From: UBA2705 sp963977105
GTDB taxonomy: Bacteria > Pseudomonadota > Alphaproteobacteria > Micavibrionales > Micavibrionaceae
Reading direction: 5' to 3'
Assembly: GCA_963977105.1 (NCBI GenBank)
Contig: CAXBNI010000001.1
Coordinates: 1,178,001 to 1,242,000, forward strand
Length of the DNA: 64,000 bases
Shown: positions 1-8,516 of the stretch, piece after piece
Layout: the number at the start of each line of letters is the position of its first letter
Numbering within the stretch: position 1 is the stretch's first letter
The notes under the pieces: generated by a model
Told to the model about the DNA's origin: nothing
The model's input: the letters and a program-made list of their open reading frames with translations, nothing else
The model's database searches: none
Position numbers and translations under genes: made by a program

Positions 1-1863
1 ATCGGCACTTTAAAGCCGCTCGCGACACCTAAGATAAAAGCAAACTTTGCTAGCCCCACTGACATTAAGCTTAACCTTAGCGGCGCTGATGAAGCGGCCT
101 GCCCACATTTCATGGGCCGTACTATTAAAGGCGTAAAAAACGGCCCGTCCCCTGAATGGCTGCAGACCCGCCTAAAAGCCATTGGCCTACGCCCGATTTC
201 GGCGTTGGTTGATATTACTAATTATTTCTGTATGGGTTTATGCCGACCATTACACGTTTTTGATGCAGATAAACTAAACGGCAATTTACAAATTCGCATG
301 GCAAAAAAAGGCGAAGAGCTTTCTGCGCTTAACGATAAAGATTACGTCCTTGATGATTTCATGACGGTTGTCGCAGATGATAAAAGCGCCCTCGCCCTTG
401 GCGGCGTTGTTGGCGGCACACAGAGCGGCTGCACCGAAGACACGCAAAACGTATTTTTAGAATGCGCTTATTTCGACCCGTACCGCACAGCAAAAACAGG
501 CCGCGCCCTACAAATTGATAGTGACGCACGTTACCGTTTTGAACGCGGCATTGACCCGAATTTCACAGCACATGGCCTAGACCTTGCGACCCAAATGATT
601 GTCGAGATCTGCGGCGGTGAAGTGAGCGAGATTACGCAGGCTGGCGCCGTGCCTAAAGTCGCACAGAGAGTTGCTTATGACCCTGATTATTGCGAAAAAA
701 TCATCGGCCTTGCTGTTGATGCAAACGAACAAAAAGCGATACTGGGCCGCCTTGGTTTTTCTATTAATGATAACTGGCAAGTTGATGCGCCAAGCTGGCG
801 CGCCGATGTCCACGGTAAAGCAGACATTGTCGAAGAAATCATCCGGATTATTGGCTATGATAAAATCCCTACATCAAAAATCACACGCAGCGAAGCGGAC
901 GATACTACCTTTTACTCAACAAGCTCCGCACGTATTCGTAAATCACGCCTTGCCTTATCGGCGCGCGGCCTGAATGAAACCATCAGCTATGCGTTTATGA
1001 ATGAAGAACTTGCCAAGGCTTATGGCTCTGACCGTAACGGCAAGGCCGCTGAGCTGCGCCTGATGCGCCCGATCAGCGAAGACCTTGTGCAAATGCGCCC
1101 ATCTATTCTGCCGAACCTTGTCGATGCAGCAAAGCGTAACACGGATCGTGGCTATGGCAATATCGCCTTATTTGAAGTCGGGCCAAGCTTCGGCAAATGG
1201 CTAAAGAACGACCAGACATTAACGGCGTCCGGCCTGCGTACAGGTAAAGCCGCCGCAAAGCATTGGGGCAGCACAGAAAGTGACCGCGGCATTGACCTTT
1301 ATGATGTCAAAGCCGATGTTGAAGCATTATTAAATGCACTCGGTTTCCCCGCGACAAATGCACAAATCACCCGTGATGCGCCTGAATATTTCCACCCTGG
1401 GCGCAGCGGTACGTTACGCCTTGGTAAAAATGTGTTAGCGCATTTTGGTGATTTACACCCATCCATTTTGAAACTAGCTGATTTTAAGGATGCCGCATCT
1501 GGCTTCGAAGTCTTTTTAGATAACATCCCTGTGCCAAAGAAAAAATCTGGCGCCGCGAAGCCATTATTGAAACTTGCCGCTCTGCAGCCTTTAGCACGTG
1601 ACTTTGCCTTTATTGTTGATGAAGACTTAGAAACAGCCAACCTTACACGCGCGATTAGCAGCGTAGATAAAAAGCTGATTACAGATGTATCTATCTTTGA
1701 TGTATATCAAGGTAAAGGCGTTGACGATGGCAAGAAATCTATTGCGCTAAGCGTGTCGATACAGCCACAAGACGCAACCTTAACCGATGCTGAAATTGAA
1801 GCGCTATCAAAGAGAATTATTGATACCGCACAGCAGAAATGCCAAGCAGCTTTACGGGCCTAA
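1..1863 (+). CDS. pheT: Phenylalanyl-tRNA synthetase beta subunit, 5' truncated by window edge
   Basis: The frame is open from base 1, so the true start lies outside the window; 620 codons and the stop are present. With PheS, PheT forms the cytoplasmic (alpha-beta)2 enzyme that charges tRNA-Phe with phenylalanine. The visible part runs from the end of the N-terminal tRNA-binding region through the B3/B4 editing domain (signatures near window residues 60-170, for example SDARYRFERGIDP), the B5 domain (DIVEEIIRIIGYDKIP), the synthetase-like core and a C-terminal ferredoxin-fold anticodon-binding domain (LARDFAFIVDED ... IFDVYQGKGV). The missing part should be roughly the first 150-180 residues. 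pheS is expected just upstream, outside the window. A strong hairpin terminator follows the stop. Identification is by family-level sequence recognition and is secure. Confidence 0.97.
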   Translation: MGTLKPLATPKIKANFASPTDIKLNLSGADEAACPHFMGRTIKGVKNGPSPEWLQTRLKAIGLRPISALVDITNYFCMGLCRPLHVFDADKLNGNLQIRMAKKGEELSALNDKDYVLDDFMTVVADDKSALALGGVVGGTQSGCTEDTQNVFLECAYFDPYRTAKTGRALQIDSDARYRFERGIDPNFTAHGLDLATQMIVEICGGEVSEITQAGAVPKVAQRVAYDPDYCEKIIGLAVDANEQKAILGRLGFSINDNWQVDAPSWRADVHGKADIVEEIIRIIGYDKIPTSKITRSEADDTTFYSTSSARIRKSRLALSARGLNETISYAFMNEELAKAYGSDRNGKAAELRLMRPISEDLVQMRPSILPNLVDAAKRNTDRGYGNIALFEVGPSFGKWLKNDQTLTASGLRTGKAAAKHWGSTESDRGIDLYDVKADVEALLNALGFPATNAQITRDAPEYFHPGRSGTLRLGKNVLAHFGDLHPSILKLADFKDAASGFEVFLDNIPVPKKKSGAAKPLLKLAALQPLARDFAFIVDEDLETANLTRAISSVDKKLITDVSIFDVYQGKGVDDGKKSIALSVSIQPQDATLTDAEIEALSKRIIDTAQQKCQAALRA

Positions 1864-1886
1864 AACACATTAAACCGCGGCAAATT

Positions 1887-2372
1887 TTATTGCAAAGAGA
1901 TGCAGATACCCTGCATCTCTTTTACTTTATCTATGAGAACTTCACAGCCAGCAGCCATTCTTTGGGCGATAGCGGTCTCCTCCGCATCATATGTATTGTT
2001 AGCATCAAGGCCTTGATTTAATTCATCTAGCAATGCCTCTGTACGCTCTAGCGTAACAGCCATGCCCGTCAGGCTTTTTGTTTCATGTGCTAAAGTAAAC
2101 AGGGCATGCAAATCACTGGTATCTTGATTCTCACCGCCGCACATTAAAATTTGCTTCGTACCAATAATTGATGCCATATGCCCATAAGCGTCTCGTTGGT
2201 CACTTGCTGTTTTCAAACTTTGCTGAAAGTATGGCGGTAATTCTTCCGCGCGCGCGTTAAATATCAACGCAATATGCGCATTGTGCTCTTTGGCTATGTC
2301 TTGACAGTAAACCTGTTGGCATTGATCAAACACAGTAAATAACCGTGTCAGCGTTTCTGTATAATCAACCAT
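1887..2372 (-). CDS. Small cytoplasmic protein, possible HPt-like phosphotransfer domain
   Basis: This 161-residue protein has no signal peptide or membrane segment. I do not recognise the whole protein. Residues 91-120 (LFTLAHETKSLTGMAVTLER, His96, Lys99) resemble the phosphohistidine helix of HPt domains, whose usual form is AH-x-LK-G-x-A followed by a helix ending in LE. That is a weak match, and the N-terminal half is unassigned. The start at 2372 is preferred over an in-frame ATG at 2384 because GGAG lies 6 bases before 2372 and falls inside the longer version. The gene is divergent from an orphan sigma-54 response regulator, so a shared phosphorelay is possible but unproven. Its last codons overlap the pheT terminator. 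Confidence 0.6.
   Translation of the reverse strand: MVDYTETLTRLFTVFDQCQQVYCQDIAKEHNAHIALIFNARAEELPPYFQQSLKTASDQRDAYGHMASIIGTKQILMCGGENQDTSDLHALFTLAHETKSLTGMAVTLERTEALLDELNQGLDANNTYDAEETAIAQRMAAGCEVLIDKVKEMQGICISLQ
1894..1923 (+). terminator. Rho-independent terminator of pheT
   Basis: A perfect 12-bp stem (1894-1905 with 1911-1922) and a 5-nt loop ATACC end in a short T run, 31 bases after the pheT stop. The hairpin lies inside the last codons of the convergent gene ending at 1887, so it is antisense to that gene's C-terminus. Confidence 0.8.
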
Positions 2373-2400
2373 TACAAACTCCATTAACCATTAGGAGCCC

Positions 2401-2429
2401 AATGTATCACCGTAAAAATATTATGTCAA
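2401..2429 (-). promoter_or_regulatory. Sigma-70 type promoter of the HPt-like gene
   Basis: On the minus strand, a consensus -35 TTGACA (2424-2429), a 17-base spacer and a -10 TACATT (2401-2406) stand 29 bases before the preferred start codon at 2372. The -35 lies inside the perfect palindrome at 2425-2439. Confidence 0.6.
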
Positions 2430-2439
2430 TTGAATTGAC
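2425..2439. promoter_or_regulatory. Palindromic operator candidate over a -35 box
   Basis: GTCAATT-G-AATTGAC is a perfect 7-1-7 palindrome overlapping the -35 of the minus-strand promoter. A dimeric regulator bound here would block polymerase. The binding protein is unknown. Confidence 0.4.
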
Positions 2440-2451
2440 TGTGCATAACGA

Positions 2452-2488
2452 TATAGACCAAACACTTACACCAAGCGTTTGGTCTATA
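2452..2488. repeat. Long inverted repeat in a divergent intergenic region
   Basis: TATAGACCAAAC (2452-2463) and GTTTGGTCTATA (2477-2488) are perfect complements. After one mismatch, an inner CTT/AAG pairing leaves a five-base loop. There is no T run on the plus strand, so it does not look like a terminator. It lies about 280 bases upstream of the response regulator start. Confidence 0.5.
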
Positions 2489-2766
2489 AAAGGTCGTTTG
2501 TAATTATGTATCAGGAATGCAGCCTTTAATTTAGGTTATGAGAGCTGGGATAAGTTCAAGCTGCATTCCATTACATGTATATAAATGCAAGCGCCAAGCC
2601 AAAAACATTAGCTTTAAAAACATATGGATACAAAAAAACATTTTATTATTAATGCTTCATTAGTCCCATTATGAGACGATGTATATTATAGTAAGTATTG
2701 ATATGGGCGCAGCGCTTATATTTTTTAATATTTATAAAGCGATATTACGTTTGGGGTTTTCAAAAC

Positions 2767-4239
2767 ATGTCCATAAAGATTTTAATTGCGGATGATGACG
2801 CAGCGCAGCGCCGCTTGATTGCCATGCTTCTGATCAAGAAGCTTGGTTATAAAATTGTAGAAGCTGAAAACGGCCAAGATGCCCTGTCCATACTTGATGC
2901 GGACACAAAGGAGCAAAGCATTCAGCTTATCATACTCGACTTGCGCATGCCCAAGATCAGCGGTTTTGAAGTCTTGGAACAGATCAATATTAACCACCCC
3001 GGAAAACCCGTTATTATCTTGACCGGATCACACGATGTACAAGATGCCGTTAACGCCATGCAAATGGGGGCAATAGACTTCATGACCAAGCCCGTCTCAT
3101 CGGAGCGCATGATTGTTTCCGTACAAAATGCCCTTAAGATGAGCACGTTAACAAAAGAAGTCACGCGCCTAAAGAAAAAGGAATCAGGTACAGCAGGTTT
3201 TGAGGATCTGATTGGCTATGATGGCGGATTGTCAGATATTGTCGGTATTTCAAAGAAGGCAGCATCATCCGACATCCCGACGTTATTAACGGGCGAAACG
3301 GGCGTGGGTAAAGAAGTTTTTGCGCGCGCCATTCATGGTGAAAGCAACCGTGCTGGCGCGCCATTTATAGCCGTAAACTGCGGGGCTATTCCTGAGAACC
3401 TTGTAGAAAGCACTCTATTTGGTCACGAAAAAGGCGCGTTTACCGGCGCGATACAGAAGGCCGCAGGTAAGTTTAGGGAAGCCGAAGGCGGCACGATTTT
3501 CTTAGATGAAGTTGGCGACCTGCCCCTTGATGCGCAAGTTAAATTGCTGCGCGTTCTCCAGCAAAAAGAAGTCGAACCTGTTGGCGCAGGGCGCGCGGTC
3601 CCTGTAAATGTCCGAATTATATCTGCGACACACAGAAACCTTGAAGATTCCGTGCGTAGCGGAGAGTTTAGGGAAGATTTATATTTTCGCCTCAACGTTT
3701 TTAAAATCGAACTTCCTGCATTACGTGCAAGGCTTATTGATATTCCTGCGTTAGCGCATCATTTTATCACCAGGTTTTCTGCAAGTGAGAATTCGCGGGT
3801 TAACGCCATAAACGAAGCCGCTTTACAAAAGCTGCAAACACATAGCTGGCCTGGTAATGTTCGTGAGCTAGAAAATACGCTGCACCGTGCGATGGTCTTG
3901 TGTGAAACTGACCATATCGAGGCTGACGATATTATTTTTGAAACCGCAGGGAAGGAAGTCACGCCAAGCCAGACAAGCACACAGCAATCCGCTGTCGCAT
4001 CAATTAACAATCGTCACGGCTCAGCCACGCCTCATGGCACCGGCATCGAGTCCAACACATCTGCGCCCTATATAATATCTGTAATTGATGGTAATGGGCA
4101 GTTCCGACCAATGAGCGCGTTAGAAAACGATGCTATGCATATGTCGATTGAGTTCCATAACGGTAACATTACCCACGCCGCAAAAGCGCTTGGCATTGCA
4201 AAATCAACCTTTTACCGAAAAATGGATAAGGCGCTTTAA
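2767..4239 (+). CDS. Sigma-54-dependent response regulator (NtrC family)
   Basis: This 490-residue protein has the three-part NtrC layout. Residues 1-125 form a receiver domain with acidic pocket D9-D11, phosphoacceptor D58 (LIILDLRMP) and K108. Residues 145-385 form a sigma-54 AAA+ ATPase with Walker A GETGVGK (176-182), the sigma-54 contact loop GAFTGA (223-228) and Walker B GTIFLDE. After a low-complexity Ser/Thr linker comes a C-terminal Fis-type helix-turn-helix (ITHAAKALGIAKSTFYRKM). All activation motifs are intact, so it should be a phosphorylation-controlled activator of sigma-54 promoters. The start at 2767 is preferred over an upstream frame extension because the receiver domain begins directly there. 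No histidine kinase gene is adjacent, so it is an orphan unless the divergent HPt-like gene feeds it. Target genes cannot be told from sequence. Confidence 0.93.
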   Translation: MSIKILIADDDAAQRRLIAMLLIKKLGYKIVEAENGQDALSILDADTKEQSIQLIILDLRMPKISGFEVLEQININHPGKPVIILTGSHDVQDAVNAMQMGAIDFMTKPVSSERMIVSVQNALKMSTLTKEVTRLKKKESGTAGFEDLIGYDGGLSDIVGISKKAASSDIPTLLTGETGVGKEVFARAIHGESNRAGAPFIAVNCGAIPENLVESTLFGHEKGAFTGAIQKAAGKFREAEGGTIFLDEVGDLPLDAQVKLLRVLQQKEVEPVGAGRAVPVNVRIISATHRNLEDSVRSGEFREDLYFRLNVFKIELPALRARLIDIPALAHHFITRFSASENSRVNAINEAALQKLQTHSWPGNVRELENTLHRAMVLCETDHIEADDIIFETAGKEVTPSQTSTQQSAVASINNRHGSATPHGTGIESNTSAPYIISVIDGNGQFRPMSALENDAMHMSIEFHNGNITHAAKALGIAKSTFYRKMDKAL

Positions 4240-4256
4240 CATCGGCGCTCTAGTGT

Positions 4257-6737
4257 TTAATATATGCCGCCAGTACCGGTTGATGCCGATGCTGTCGGGT
4301 CATTGGTATTACCTGTAGGGATTTTTGACATCTTACGGATGCCATCACTTTCAAGTATCGTGATTAAATCATCTGGCTCACTGCCTGTTGTAAAGGCCTC
4401 CCAAATAACGCGTTCATCACCTGACTTTGCACGCTGTCCCGTTTCGGCGTTAATGCGTACCATGCGCACGCCAGAAGGCACACGAAATGGCTTAGGCGGT
4501 ACATTTTTCAAGGCATCTTCCATGAATGTTTTAAACACAGGAAGCGCGACTGATGAACCTGTCTCCCGCTTACCTAAGGGCTGCGGCTGATCAAAACCAA
4601 CATAAACCCCTGCAACTAAATCTGGCGTAAATCCAATAAACCATGCATCTTTTGATTCATTTGTTGTTCCCGTTTTTCCGCCCATTGGGCGGCCTAATGA
4701 ACGTAAACGCACACCTGTTCCGCGCTCAACCACACCGCTAAGTATCGACACCATTTGGTAGACATGGCGCATGTCCGCGATTTGTTGGCGGTGGTCTGGA
4801 AGTTTAGGGACAAGCTGACCATTCCAGCGCACAAGCGAACCGCACTCAGAGCAAGGGCGCTGATCATGTCTAAAAACAGTGCTGCCGTAACGGTCTTGGA
4901 TACGGTCAATAAATGTCGGCCGTATATACTTACCGCCATTCACAAGCTTCGCATATGCCGCCGTCATATCATGCAGCGTTGTCTCGCCCGCGCCTAATGC
5001 GTATGACAGCAAAGGTTTCATGTTCGGGTCAATACCAAAGTCGCGCACATATGTTGCAACGGTTTCCATGCCAATATAATCAGCCAAGCGTACAGTCATT
5101 AAGTTCTTGGATTTTTCAACCCCAACCCGTAGCGTCGTCGGCCCTGCAAAATCTTTTTTATAGTTTTCAGGCTTCCAGAAATGACCGGGACGATCTTCGA
5201 TAACAATCGGTGCATCAAGAATCAACGTCGCTGGAGTAAAGCCGTTTTCAAGCGCCGCCAAATATACAAACGGTTTAATCGCTGAGCCGGGCTGGCGCTT
5301 TGCCTGCGTTACGCGGTTAAATTGGCTTTTGCCGAAACGCCAACCGCCTTGCATCGCCAAAACGCGCCCTGTATGCGGGTCTAGCGCAATGAAACCACCT
5401 TGCACTTGTGGAATTTGTTTTAATATATAGGTACTATCGGTCTTATCATTCTCTTCTGCGTTTTTAGCCTCGACCATTACAACATCACCAGCCGTAAAAA
5501 CATTCTTTAATGTCGATATCGCTGGGCCGCGTGCATTCACTTTAATATATTTACGCGCCCATTTCGTATTTTCACGTAGGATTTTGCCGTTTTTATGACC
5601 TTCGATCCCAATAGAGGCGCTATCTTTGCTTACATCCAAAATAACCGCAAGCCGCCAATCCGGTAACATACCATCAGGTCGCGCAATATTATTCATCTCC
5701 GCGCGCCATTGCGCTGGATCACTTAACACTGAGGCATCCAAATTCGCTAACGGCCCACGATAACCATGACGGTGATCATAGCTTTGTAAACCTTGACGCA
5801 AGGCATGGGTTGCGAGTTTTTGTAACTCTGGGTCAACACTTGTTCGTACAGAGAGGCCGCCTTTATATAGGCCGTCTTCGCCATATTCAGCCAATAACTC
5901 ACGGCGAACGGATTCACCGAAATATGGCGCTTCAATAATATGGTCTGTGTTTCTTGCATTCATACGTAGGGGCTTGCGCTTGGCAATTTCCGCTTGGTCG
6001 TCTGTTATAAAGCCTTCCGCTTCCATGCGCCCAATCACCCAGTTTCGGCGCCATAATGCGGCCTCATGGTCATCGATCGGGTGATAGTTATTGGGTGCTT
6101 TAGGCAGCGCTGCTAAATAAGCGGCTTCTTCTATCGTAATCGCATCGAGAGGTTTATTAAAATAATTCAAGGCTGCTGCCGCCACGCCAAAAGAGCGGTT
6201 ACCGAGGAAAATCTCATTAAGATAAAGCTCTAAAATTTGGTCTTTTGTCAGAACACGCTCAATACGTGAGGCGATTATGGCTTCTTTAATTTTACGCTTA
6301 ATTTTCCTTTCGCTACTCAAAAAGAAATTTTTGGCGACTTGCTGCGTAATCGTTGACGCGCCAATTAAGCGTTTGTCGTTACCGAGTAAAATATTACGAA
6401 TATTGACAACAGAAGCGCGCGTAACCGCAATATAATCAACGCCGCCATGGGTGTAAAAGTTTTGATCCTCCGCAGCAATGAAAGCATTGCGGATAATCAA
6501 GGGCACCTCTTCAATCGGCATAAAAATACGGCGTTCTTGTGAAAACTCGCCTAATATACGGCCGTCGCCGGCGTGTACGCGCGTGACAACGGAGGGCTTG
6601 TAATCTATTAATGTACGGTGATCTGGCAAGCCTTGCGAATAAAAGCTAACGCCCCCCACAACGGCAATAATACCCAGTATCGCAAAGAGGAACCCTGCGG
6701 ATAACAAGAACAAAAATATATGAGATAACCAGCGCAT
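4257..6737 (-). CDS. mrcA: Penicillin-binding protein 1A, bifunctional peptidoglycan synthase
   Basis: This 826-residue class A PBP polymerises glycan strands and cross-links peptides on the outer face of the inner membrane. Residues 5-33 are an N-terminal membrane anchor. The GT51 domain contains the catalytic Glu90 in AAEDQNFYTHGG and RIERVLTKDQILELYLNEIFLG. The transpeptidase carries SAIK (nucleophile Ser485, Lys488), SKN (543-545) and KTG (688-690). A CSEC pair at 629-632 sits between SKN and KTG. The C-terminal 40 residues are a Gly/Ser/Thr-rich tail. Length is normal for PBP1A. It converges on the response regulator with only 17 bases between stops, and lies 59 bases downstream of the secreted-protein gene on the same strand. 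No strong Shine-Dalgarno is seen at the start. Confidence 0.95.
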   Translation of the reverse strand: MRWLSHIFLFLLSAGFLFAILGIIAVVGGVSFYSQGLPDHRTLIDYKPSVVTRVHAGDGRILGEFSQERRIFMPIEEVPLIIRNAFIAAEDQNFYTHGGVDYIAVTRASVVNIRNILLGNDKRLIGASTITQQVAKNFFLSSERKIKRKIKEAIIASRIERVLTKDQILELYLNEIFLGNRSFGVAAAALNYFNKPLDAITIEEAAYLAALPKAPNNYHPIDDHEAALWRRNWVIGRMEAEGFITDDQAEIAKRKPLRMNARNTDHIIEAPYFGESVRRELLAEYGEDGLYKGGLSVRTSVDPELQKLATHALRQGLQSYDHRHGYRGPLANLDASVLSDPAQWRAEMNNIARPDGMLPDWRLAVILDVSKDSASIGIEGHKNGKILRENTKWARKYIKVNARGPAISTLKNVFTAGDVVMVEAKNAEENDKTDSTYILKQIPQVQGGFIALDPHTGRVLAMQGGWRFGKSQFNRVTQAKRQPGSAIKPFVYLAALENGFTPATLILDAPIVIEDRPGHFWKPENYKKDFAGPTTLRVGVEKSKNLMTVRLADYIGMETVATYVRDFGIDPNMKPLLSYALGAGETTLHDMTAAYAKLVNGGKYIRPTFIDRIQDRYGSTVFRHDQRPCSECGSLVRWNGQLVPKLPDHRQQIADMRHVYQMVSILSGVVERGTGVRLRSLGRPMGGKTGTTNESKDAWFIGFTPDLVAGVYVGFDQPQPLGKRETGSSVALPVFKTFMEDALKNVPPKPFRVPSGVRMVRINAETGQRAKSGDERVIWEAFTTGSEPDDLITILESDGIRKMSKIPTGNTNDPTASASTGTGGIY

Positions 6738-6796
6738 GACGTTTTATGACACAGTAAGTAATGGAAACAAAGAAGAATTATAAAGAAGAGAGAACA

Positions 6797-7582
6797 TTAC
6801 ATACTCGCTATATTCTGTATACGCTTTTTCAACATTTGAATCACGCAGGCTTCGACCATGTCATTTAATTCAAATGCGTTGCCGCGCCCATCATTACGTG
6901 ACAAAGCGCATTCCGAGCGCGCATATGTGACATAATTTAAATTGGCCTGCGCAAGTTCATTCGCCTTCGTCGAAAGCATCCCCATATTCTCAGGGTCTTT
7001 CTGCGCACGGAGCAATAAGTCATTACGCTTAAAACTTGCATAATCAACGAGCATCTGCTCGCCAATTTCTTTTACCTTATTCAGGCACGACTTTGTTAAA
7101 TTAAAGTTCATCTGCTCAACGGGCTTGATGCGCTCACTCAAAAACCCCTCCGATGCTGTCTTTGAAAAGAACGTGCTCGGGTTTTTCTTATCATATTCAG
7201 CGCAATATTTTATCGGGTCATCTGGAAGAGTTTGTAGTGACGTCAGCTCGTTTAACGTTGGCGCGGTAGGGTCAGTCGCGTTACGATCTTGCCCTTTGCG
7301 CTGCGCATTTTCAGCGAAGCTTTTCATCAGCGCATTACTGATATTAAGCTGCTCATAAGTTGAGGGGCTTGCCTCTTGCTGCTGTGCGTCTTGTTGCTGC
7401 TGTTGATTACGCACATAAGGAGAGTATGTCGGCGTTGATGGTGCGGCATTACCCTGCGGAGCGTCTTTATTCAAATTTCTCATATATTGTGCCGCGGCAG
7501 GCGCTGATAAAATCGACAGCGCGCAGGCTACGCCTATGGCAGACCAAGTATACTTCTTCATAAATAAAGTGAATGCGCTCAT
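6797..7582 (-). CDS. Secreted protein of unknown function with four cysteines
   Basis: This 261-residue protein has an N-terminal signal peptide (hydrophobic core about residues 14-28, cleavage near APAAA-Q). A Gln-rich low-complexity linker covers residues 60-72, followed by a helical C-terminal domain of about 150 residues. Four cysteines in the mature part (in YCAEY, KSCLN, SECAL and EACVI) could form two disulphides, consistent with the periplasm. The start at 7582 is supported by AAGGA 9 bases upstream. I recognise no family. It lies just upstream of PBP1A on the same strand, so a cell-wall role is possible by position only. Confidence 0.75.
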   Translation of the reverse strand: MSAFTLFMKKYTWSAIGVACALSILSAPAAAQYMRNLNKDAPQGNAAPSTPTYSPYVRNQQQQQDAQQQEASPSTYEQLNISNALMKSFAENAQRKGQDRNATDPTAPTLNELTSLQTLPDDPIKYCAEYDKKNPSTFFSKTASEGFLSERIKPVEQMNFNLTKSCLNKVKEIGEQMLVDYASFKRNDLLLRAQKDPENMGMLSTKANELAQANLNYVTYARSECALSRNDGRGNAFELNDMVEACVIQMLKKRIQNIASM

Positions 7583-7629
7583 CTTTTTGTCCTTATATCA
7601 TTTGGTCTATTGTCACACAAAAGGTGCGA

Positions 7630-7655
7630 AGACTATTTTACTATAAAACTAGTCT
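7630..7655. repeat. Stem-loop between mlaF and the secreted-protein gene
   Basis: AGACTA-TTTTA, loop CTA, TAAAA-C-TAGTCT: an 11-bp stem with one bulged base, 34 bases past the mlaF stop. No proper T run follows on the minus strand, so it may be a weak mlaF terminator, an mRNA 3' stabiliser, or part of the next gene's leader. Confidence 0.4.
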
Positions 7656-7688
7656 AAAATCCAGCTTCGGGCCAAGACGGCTGAAAGC

Positions 7689-8516
7689 CTACGCCGTGTT
7701 TTTTGCAGACTTTGAAAAATCGCTATGTTTAGATATTGGGCCATCCGCACGGCCATGAATAAACTGATCAACATAAGCATTGCCTGAATTATCAAGGTCC
7801 TTAATGTCACCGCACCAAATTATTTCACCTTCATAAATCATCGCTATTTTATCTGCAATTTTACGTGCGCTCGCCATATCATGGGTAATCGACAGCGCCG
7901 TTGCACCAAGGCCCTTAACTGATTCAACGATCAAATCATTAATGACATCCGCCATAATCGGGTCTAAGCCGGTTGTTGGCTCATCAAAGAAAATAACTTC
8001 AGGGCTGGTTGCTATTGCGCGGGCAAGCCCCACTCGTTTTTGCATACCGCCGGAGAGCTCCGCCGGATATAAATCCGCAACGATACGCGCAGAAAGACCA
8101 ACCGCATTAATTTTTTCAACGGCAATCTCGCGCGCCTGCGCTTTTGACATTTTCTCGCCATGGATCAGCCCAAAAGCAACATTCTCCCAAACCGGAAGCG
8201 AATCAAACAGCGCCCCGCCTTGAAACAACATGCCAAATTTATGCATTAATTCCACGCGTGCACGCCCGCGCATGTGCGTTGTCACATGACCATCAACCTC
8301 GATTGTGCCTTCGTCAGGTTCAAGAATGCCCAAAATGTTTTTAAGTAGTACAGATTTACCTGTACCTGAGCCGCCGATAACAACCAGCGATTCGCCTTTT
8401 TTAACTTCCAAGTTCACACCGCGCAAAACATGCTTATCACCAAAAGATTTTTTAACGTTACTCATGCGGATCATTGGTGTGTCTGCGCTCGCCGCTTCTT
8501 TATTATCATTTATCAT
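7689..8516 (-). CDS. mlaF: Mla-type phospholipid transport ATPase
   Basis: This 275-residue cytoplasmic ABC ATPase energises the Mla pathway, which moves phospholipids between the outer and inner membrane. Walker A is GGSGTGKS (48-55), the signature is LSGGMQKRV, and Walker B is VIFFDEPTTGLDP, which together with the following MADVINDLI region is typical of MlaF/Ttg2A. The start overlaps the stop of mlaE by 4 bases (ATGA), indicating translational coupling with the permease. The usual third and fourth genes (mlaD with an MCE domain, and mlaC) are not here and should lie elsewhere. The C-terminal 20 residues are polar and variable. Confidence 0.95.
   Translation of the reverse strand: MINDNKEAASADTPMIRMSNVKKSFGDKHVLRGVNLEVKKGESLVVIGGSGTGKSVLLKNILGILEPDEGTIEVDGHVTTHMRGRARVELMHKFGMLFQGGALFDSLPVWENVAFGLIHGEKMSKAQAREIAVEKINAVGLSARIVADLYPAELSGGMQKRVGLARAIATSPEVIFFDEPTTGLDPIMADVINDLIVESVKGLGATALSITHDMASARKIADKIAMIYEGEIIWCGDIKDLDNSGNAYVDQFIHGRADGPISKHSDFSKSAKNTA

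Larger units (their letters stand above)
2373..2766. other. Gene-free divergent regulatory region (394 bp)
   Basis: The region separates the minus-strand HPt-like gene from the plus-strand response regulator. It holds the minus-strand promoter, the 15-bp palindrome at 2425-2439, the 37-bp inverted repeat at 2452-2488 and a near-match to a CtrA site (TTAA-N7-TTAG at 2649-2663). I see no tRNA or convincing ORF in 2490-2766, and no clear promoter for the regulator. Confidence 0.5.

Noticed and set aside
671..973. 100-codon frame inside pheT
   Set aside because: Overlaps an unambiguous essential gene in another frame and has no domain or ribosome site; a shadow.
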